Source: Amblyornis subalaris
Lineage: Eukaryota > Chordata > Aves > Passeriformes > Ptilonorhynchidae
Direction of reading: 5' to 3'
Assembly (NCBI GenBank): GCA_018881555.1
Contig: JACAXG010000069.1
Coordinates: 248,001-312,000, forward strand
DNA: 64,000 bases
Part shown: positions 56,854 to 64,000 of the stretch, in pieces
Position numbering within the stretch: position 1 is the stretch's first letter
Layout of the letters: each line of letters starts with the position of its first letter
Translations under genes and position numbers: made by a program
The notes under the pieces: model-generated
Told to the model about the DNA's origin: nothing
Seen by the model: the letters and a program-made list of their open reading frames with translations, nothing else
Databases searched by the model: none

Positions 56854-59800
56854 GTCCTGGCTGAAAACCTTGGCAGGATATTAGGGTTTCTTGGGATGCT
56901 GAGGAAATTTTGACTCACCCCTTAAAAGATGATATGAAAAATCAAATCTGTATGAAACATACCCAACATTTCAGAAGTAACAAAAGGAACTCCAGTTGTT
57001 TAAAAAAAAAAAAAAGGCAACATCATAGACATGCCCTGGCTTAAGGGGGATTTAAGGCTGGGATTTCTTCAGGACTAAGCTTCTCTTTTGACTGCTTTCA
57101 AGCATTTCAAATTAACATAAAACACATAAATGTTCTCTTTCAGGGGCTTACTGCAGAGCTTTTACAGCTGTATAGAAATGAGAGGCTACTTTAGATGTGT
57201 TGCAGGTTTCTTCAGTTGTTTTACTAAGTGCTCTCTTTATGACATACTCACAGAGAGCTTTGCCCAGAGCACACTGAAGGATTCAGTAGAGATGAGCACA
57301 CCTCTTCGTTATTTGGAATTATTTATTTTTTCACTTGTTCATTATTTGGAACTGAAGAACTCCTGCTTGAAAACTGAGGAACTGCTAGGCAGATCCAACT
57401 TTTCACCTTAGGGTACTGACTGTTGGCTCACATCCATTTCTTAACCATAAAGTATTGCTTTGTTCCATTTCTGGAAATGCAACAAGATATGTCAAGGTTT
57501 CCTTTTGAAATGGAAAATTTGTGACAGATTTCTCATACATCCAAACTGTCAAGAACAACTTGTTTGTCCCAGAAACTCCTGTACTATGTGGAAGCCATAT
57601 TAAATTTCTGATAAGTGTTTGGTGCATTCCAAATGTCACTATTCTTGTCGCAAAACAGATACCACATGATAAATGGGCAGATACACAGACAAACATAGAT
57701 GGATTAATGTATTTTATGTACAAAAGGAGACTAATGCAACGTTCTAAAATGAAATTGCATATAAAGGGATCAGAGCCATTAGCTTTAGCTTATGATTTTA
57801 ACTGATCACGGAGGTCGTTGTACCAACTTTCAAAGAATACAGCCTTATAGATAAAAGAAGATTATTGCCAAGTCACCCTTTTTATACATCTGAGAGAGAA
57901 AATTACAAGCTTTGGAAGGTATAATGAGATTTCTTTTTTACAGATTTTCTTGTGAACTGATGTCGTTGACTTATCCAAAACACATCAGGCTAAATCCTTT
58001 GGTTTTTACCCACTGCTCAAGTTATAATACACCTTTTCTCAGAAGTAGTTCCATTATTTGAACAACAAAGTGTTAATAAACTGAAATAAAGGTGGGAGCT
58101 CATCTTACTATTCTGCAAACTCACTCTTTGTGTCTGAGTGAGGGTTACAAAGGATAGATTGTATAGAACAGCTAAAATACCAGAGTTTGATTTTCTGTTA
58201 TATTCCCAAAGATTTAGGAACTATCATTGAAATGACAGACTGGAATGTGAACATGAATCACACGAGTGATGCAAGCAAATTCATCTTATTGTTCACAGCA
58301 GTTTTGCACAGGATGCTAAATCTAATATTCATATGAAGACATTCAGAGAACAGCAATGTACTGTTTGACATTTTGTGTCTCAAAAGAGCTACACCCTAAT
58401 TTATCAGGATTAATTTTCTAAAACCAATGCATACTAGGTCTGTATAAAAACTTTTACTGGCTTAGTGGAAGATTATTTTATTTTGATATAACTTCTTACA
58501 CTGACATACTGGTTTAAACCTGATGTCTCCTAGTTTTGATTGTGCCCTTAAGTTTTGTCTTCTGACTTTGTCAGCAGATCAATATTAGACGGCTGAGTTG
58601 TTACAGTCCCAGGTGATCTTCACCCTTTAATGATTCTGTAACACAGTCAGCAGAAAGGAATATGGACCTGCCTCTCAGTGCCATAGCTCATCTATATGCC
58701 ATATTTCTGCAAACCCAATGTCATTAATTGCTCTCAATTCCTATCTAGCAAATAGAAGTAGAGAATGAAGCAGGAAGCTGCAAAGTAGTGACATCTTCCA
58801 CTTGTTCAGCAAGGCTTCTTTATCAAAATCTGAAGTCTTCATTCGATTTTCGCTTACAGGTACACTCATTGAACAGTTCATCAGTTTAATAAGTTTTACT
58901 TTGTGTTGTCACTGACAGGTGGGATGGGTTGGTGAAATTACTAGCTCTCTGTCCCAGTTCGTGGATGCATAGGCAACTGGTTGGATCACAGGTGGCTATC
59001 ATGATTACAAAGTTTTGATGATCCAGATATCAGCAATTCGGAAAGAAATTGGCTCACCTGCCATGGTGTAGAGTGAGGGCAGACATCTGGCAAAGCCACT
59101 CCAAGGTAAATCATCTTTGTGGCCCTCACTCAGTATAAAGGAAATATTTAGGTTGTTTTAATGGTAGCCTGTGAACGGGTACGTGTCTACCCGAAGAAAA
59201 CAACTGAATTAATGTAAGGTTAAGTATGTAGTTTGATGGAATAAAACTTAATATTCTTTTTCTTAGCGAATATTCACATAGGTTTAAAATAACACCACTG
59301 GTTTCAGTTCATATTTTTATTTGCAGTTTGTGTGCAGCCTTGATCAAATAAGTTTGAATATTTCCATTGTTTATTTACTTGTTTTTCTTACGTTTTACTT
59401 AGTTTCCATATTAAAACCTCACTCCTGAACACACTTTTACCTCCGGGATAAAAATGTCTTCAGGGTCAAGCAGACTCCAAATCTTTTCTGTTACTGTGAG
59501 ACTGCTTTGGATATTAGACTAGGAAATGGGTGCAGAGATGCTGATAACAATCTTGTTTTAGTGTCTTTAGCAGTATTCCCGGTCAACTATATTATGGCCT
59601 GTGAATAGTCCTGGTAATTGGAGGGGGATGTGGGTGCATTGCTTGTAATAAAACAGTATAGACATACTTCAATTTAAACAAGTTGGTATCCTTTATTGGT
59701 TTGGTTTTCCTGGACTGTGTGCATCTAGTTTCAATACTCAAGGTTTAGGTTTTACCACCAAAGAAATCTGAAGTACAGCATCAGTTGACACAGGAATCAA

Positions 59801-62800
59801 AACTCTTCAGGACTCACAAAGAAGAGTTTGTAATTGCTGCCTGCTGCTAATCCTATCAGCTCATATTAGTGAAACATGCTATAGTGCTGCAGGGAAGTTG
59901 TCAGGATCTGGTTGCAGGACTCAGCCTTTAGGAGAGGATTCAGGCTAAGCTTAGGCTGTACATCGCCACCCATGAGTCAAAGTACATCTATTCTACTGAG
60001 TGACAGACCTCTGAGGGGGAACAATGTGCATGAAAAAGAACATGCCTCTTTCACTGCAGTGCTATTGTTACTTTGGTTTAACTTCTTAACCTCCTCTCTA
60101 TTAAAGCTTCATTCAGTCATAAAAAAGATACCCGTAGTTCTTTTTAAAATCTCTGTTCTCAAAAAATGCATGAAATACTACTTTGTTCCAGGTGATATGT
60201 TTAAAACAGAATGCATTCTTTTTCTTTGCTTTTATTCTTTTAGACTTTGCTATATTAGGTACTTTTTAAAAAGTTTTATTTAGGCTTGTTCTGAAAGAAA
60301 GTGACTGATGGAAGTAAATTAGTCTTCTAACTTAATCACACTAAAAATATGTTAATTAGATTTTGCTAACACCTCCAGCAGTTATAAACCATATCGGTTT
60401 GCATATGTAACAAAGAGTGGTTAATCTTTCAGTTACTTTGTGATTTGCAAATTTTCTTTATTACCTTCTCAGTAGGGACTTCATAATGAAAATGTTTGTT
60501 CATCTGCATGCTGAACCAGACATAGTCTTAACTTGAAGCATGAAAGTATTGTCTTAAGTAGAATTAATCCTCTTTAAAAAGCTCAAATATTTGCTATCAG
60601 GGCCTATGTGAAAAGTTCACAAATTTGCTAACCAGCAGGGTTCTCTGCTTCTGTGCATGGTCATGAGCAGGATAAACACTCTTCTAAGTTCTGTTGTGTA
60701 AAGCCACAATTTTATTTCTATGTTTCATATCTTAAGAAATATTCTTATATATGTTAAAAATGTAATTTTTTTGTTTTATTCAAACTCTGCAATCCTTACA
60801 GCATGTAATGGATGGGATTTCTTTCTGTCTTCCAAACCTTGCCGCTCTTCACAATAAAATGACATAAGTCATACTAAATTAAGTCCATTACATTACATAC
60901 TACATTAAGTCCAGGACAAAATATTTGGGGCAATGTAAATATATGAGATTCAAATTTCGCTTCTTTTTATTAAATTATTTTTCCGACTATGCTCTATAAA
61001 GTCAAATTGTTACTGTGTTGCATCAAAGAAATGGTCCAGTCCTGCAATGAGCTGCTGTTCTGTCACGGTCTGAACTGAGGTTGGGGGATTCTGTGATTCT
61101 AGCACAATCTGCATAGACTGCACAGAAGGAGTCCTCAGAGGGTTGTGTGTGTAGGATTTTGAAGGAAATTATAAACCACATCCTGAACTCATTAATTTGT
61201 TTTTCATTGTCGAAGAAAAATTTTTTTTTCTTTTTTTCTTCTTCTTTCCTTTTTCTCTTGCAAATTGTGTAGTCGTCCCACTTTGAGTGATATGAAACCA
61301 GTTGCAGGGCTTCACAGGAGTAAGTGGCTCATTTGGAAAACAAACAACTATGTGTTTTTGGAAGTATATGGGCTTGTCTTTTTAAAAATAAAACCACTCC
61401 ACTAGAGAAGTTTTATTTCCTAATTTATAGCCATTTTTCTCTTCAGTGAAGAAACAGTGTTTTTGTTATATGTTTCCATTAACACTGAGACTGAGGTTTG
61501 GCATTTTTAATTTAACTGCATAAACATGAAAATTGTATTTCTGAGCACTAGCTAGAGTCTCGGTGAGTGCTGGCAAAGATTAACCAAGCTTCTAAAAACA
61601 CTTCTACAGTACCTTGGCCATGACCTCTGAAACCCAAGTGAATGCAGAGCTGCATCTATTTAGAGTTGAAATCAGAGATAGTGACAAATTATAAGATGCA
61701 TTTTGTAACAAGCCTTACTTACGGCCTATTTAAAACTGGCATTTAGATTTTTAAAGCCTTAAGTACAGTTATTTCGCGGTCTTCCTTTTCAGACTAATGC
61801 AGAATGCTTCATGCAGTGTCGATTTGAATTAATTTACTTTTACTGCTACTGAAAGTTATCTGACTGTAATATAAAAAGGAACTAGAAAACACTGATTTTC
61901 TCCAAAATGTTTTTCAAGACATAGATAGCAAAAAATCAAATTGTGAAAGATTATGTGTATGCTTAAATTTAGGTATGCAAACAGCACAACTGCAAACAAT
62001 GGCCCTAATCACATTCTTGAAAGTAAGCATGTGCAGAAATCTTTACAGGGTCGTGACCCAGGTCTCTATTGCTCCAGTTCACAGGAGGCCAACCTCCTTG
62101 ACCTTGCCAGCCAAAATCCTCTTGTCATTGAGAGCTGTAAGATGCATAGCTCACCCCTCCAAGAGCTGACGTGTACATGCCCCCACCCAGCCGCTTTGAT
62201 GGCTGTTAGTGTGGGCTGGACAAACTCTGGGTGTCTGTGAGTGAAAATGGTCTCCTACTAACCTGCACATCAGTACAGTGTGAACATCGTCGTTTTCAAG
62301 GCAGCAAGTCTCAAACGGTGCCTTCTTTGCCAGCTCAAACATACCCACATTCCTCTAACATTTGTAATAACACCTGCATGATCGTCGGTCTCGAAAGCAG
62401 TCAGGAGTTTAGTTAATTGTCAGGACTAGATGAAGCTAAGCAGATGCTTAACCTGAGACTCCACAAAGTGCCCCTGGCCCATATTTGGGATGGATCCTTG
62501 GATTTTACAATATCACCCAAATAATTCTCCCTGTTTTTCTTTGTTAGAAGAGATTTTTAGTGAAAAAAAGAATCAGACCTTCATAGCTTGAATAGTCCTG
62601 CTAAAGGCAAGTAAACTACCCATTTTTCTAAAATAAATATGAATTATTTACTTCCTATACTATGTACTTAACTATTTTGTTTGATGGAATCTTACATACT
62701 TCTAGAATGAGGGTTTCAATTTATTCAGATCATATGACTATTTTGACATTTAAAAGTTGTTTCTTACTGTTGTACTGTAAGGAGTCCAGTGACAGGGAAA

Positions 62801-63490
62801 AGACTGGGGCAGCCCTCCCACCCCTTTCCGTTTTAATAACATGACTTTTGTACTGGAAAATAAAACAAGTTTTACTTATATTGGGCCTGTGAGTATGTGC
62901 TGGAACAACTCCTTTACACTATATATATTTTTGCTCATCAAGAAACTAAATCTAAATGCAAAACTAGAACATGTATACAGGTGTAAACTCTCCAAGTGGA
63001 ATGATATTAAAAGTAGGAGCACTTTACCATAACAGGACATCAAATAAAGGCTGGGTATTTTAGTTGTTTTTCTTAATTAGTTTGCCATCGACAAAGAAAT
63101 AGATTAGTGGTTAATAAACAGAATTGAACACACTAATAAAAAATAAGTTATAATCATATTTGTGTAAACATGCACACTTACATAAGTATTGGAAATAAAT
63201 ACAATATTTGAGCATAAGTGCCGTACAAATGTGTTTTCAAGCAGAAATGCAGAAGTCAGCTCTATTTTACATATTCCTTAAAACCACAACAAATGGTGTC
63301 AACAGAGTCCAGTATTGAGGCAGACACACCAGCTGTCCATTTCATGTCTCCCACGTACAGTTTGTATTTCTGCTGTATACTTTTTATTTGAACAGAGTAA
63401 ATACAATATAAAACTAAAATGGATGAAAAAACAGACTCCATTGTCAATTACCAGGGGAAAAAATCTTCAGAGGTATGTAATTAAAATATA
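56854..63490. other. Non-coding AT-rich stretch
   Basis: No gene recognised. The longest open frames (123 codons at 59912, 106 codons minus at 57403) lack any family signature. A stretch at about 62020-62062 faintly resembles another ancient sauropsid repeat but is too short to call. Confidence 0.5.
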
Positions 63491-63491
63491 C

Positions 63492-63596
63492 AGACCCAGA
63501 TTCTGCTGGTTTATATTGATATAGATCCAGAGAAAGGAAAAACAGTGGTATTACTTTGGATTTGCTTATGCAGCTTAGAACTGAATCTGGACCATA
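63492..63596. repeat. Ancient hairpin-type repeat, about 105 bp
   Basis: It begins CCCAGATTCTGCTGG and ends GAACTGAATCTGG, so the two ends are inverted copies (CCAGATTC/GAATCTGG). The inner parts (GATCCAGAG and CTTTGGATTT) also pair loosely. From memory it resembles a palindromic repeat with CAGATTCTG ends that is common in turtle and crocodilian genomes. Family name unverified. Confidence 0.5.
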
Positions 63597-64000
63597 AAAT
63601 TTAACAATCTGCATTTTGCATCAGGTGGCATTGTATACAGGCAAGTACTTCATGGTTTATAAATAGCACATATATTGTAAAAGGTGGTGCAAATATGGCA
63701 TTTCATGTTTTTACTTCTCACATTATTACCATATTCATTGTAATATTAAAGCCTCTTAAAGAGCTAGCTTTGAGTATGCACCTTTTTTAGAGGTCTTTTT
63801 TTATTTACTTTTATGGCACAGCTCATTCAAGATACAATGAAATGGCTGATAAAGGCTGTGCCAGAGGAGAGAGCAGTAGGGAAGGATAACGATCTCACTT
63901 TTATGAATAAAGTCTGTAGTCTTTCAGTCCAGAGAGTGTGCAGTTTTTCAGAATCAAGGGAGAAAGGCAAAAGGTCTCTGACAGCCAGGCTGTGCTGACT
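63597..64000. other. Non-coding end of the window
   Basis: No gene or repeat recognised. The open frame at 63813-63998 has no family signature and runs to the window edge. Confidence 0.5.

Noticed and set aside
59912..60283. 123-codon open frame, longest in the distal desert
   Set aside because: No recognisable domain; hydrophobic stretches are explained by T-rich composition.
62020..62062. Possible fourth ancient palindromic repeat fragment
   Set aside because: Only a short stretch is reminiscent of the family, and no inverted arm could be found.
1..64000. CRISPR array, bacterial operon, rRNA, tRNA or an endogenous retrovirus
   Set aside because: No regularly spaced direct repeats, no ribosome-binding-site-led gene runs, no cloverleaf or rRNA sequence recognised, and no LTR pair or gag/pol/env pattern seen; the only RT-like sequence is CR1.

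Overview
This window looks like bird nuclear DNA: about 11 kb of one recognisable gene followed by about 50 kb of mostly non-coding sequence. The only protein-coding gene I can support is the LIM-homeodomain transcription factor ISL1 (Islet-1), on the + strand and complete within positions 656-11264. Six coding exons join in frame (28+190+260+287+168+117 nt) to give 349 codons plus stop. This is the vertebrate ISL1 length, with two LIM domains, a homeodomain, the LHX3-binding segment and the usual C-terminus. Long CR1 LINE fragments with the ATTCTATG-type 3' end point to a bird (or other sauropsid). I cannot name the species.

Layout. 1-145: CpG-rich proximal promoter with two CCAAT boxes and two CRE motifs. 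About 145-655: long 5' UTR without an upstream ATG, GC-rich and then T-rich. 656-11264: ISL1 exons and five introns (884, 2889, 2071, 1457 and 2258 nt). Exon 3 and the start of intron 3 form an internal CpG island. A 22-base N run interrupts the polypyrimidine tract before exon 6. 11265 to about 12.45 kb: main 3' UTR, with later poly(A) signals out to 13.59 kb. 13.65-14.47 kb and 15.1-16.75 kb: orphan CpG-rich blocks without a convincing gene. 16.75-64 kb: AT-rich gene-desert-like DNA. It holds a 2.7-kb decayed CR1 (26.0-28.7 kb, minus strand), two smaller CR1 pieces, two MIR-like SINE remnants in opposite orientation (47.3-47.8 kb), several ancient hairpin-type repeats (34.1, 45.6 and 63.5 kb), and an isolated CpG island at 41.1-41.6 kb.

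How it fits together. ISL1 specifies motor and sensory neurons, cardiac progenitors and pancreatic endocrine cells. In vertebrates it sits in a large gene desert full of distal enhancers, so the lack of a second gene over 50 kb is expected. The most informative observations are alternative-splicing signals inside ISL1 (an internal exon-5 acceptor that would remove exactly 23 codons, and a tandem CAGCAG acceptor at exon 4), the orphan CpG islands, and the old repeats in the desert. I found no CRISPR array, operon, rRNA, tRNA or novel multi-gene system.
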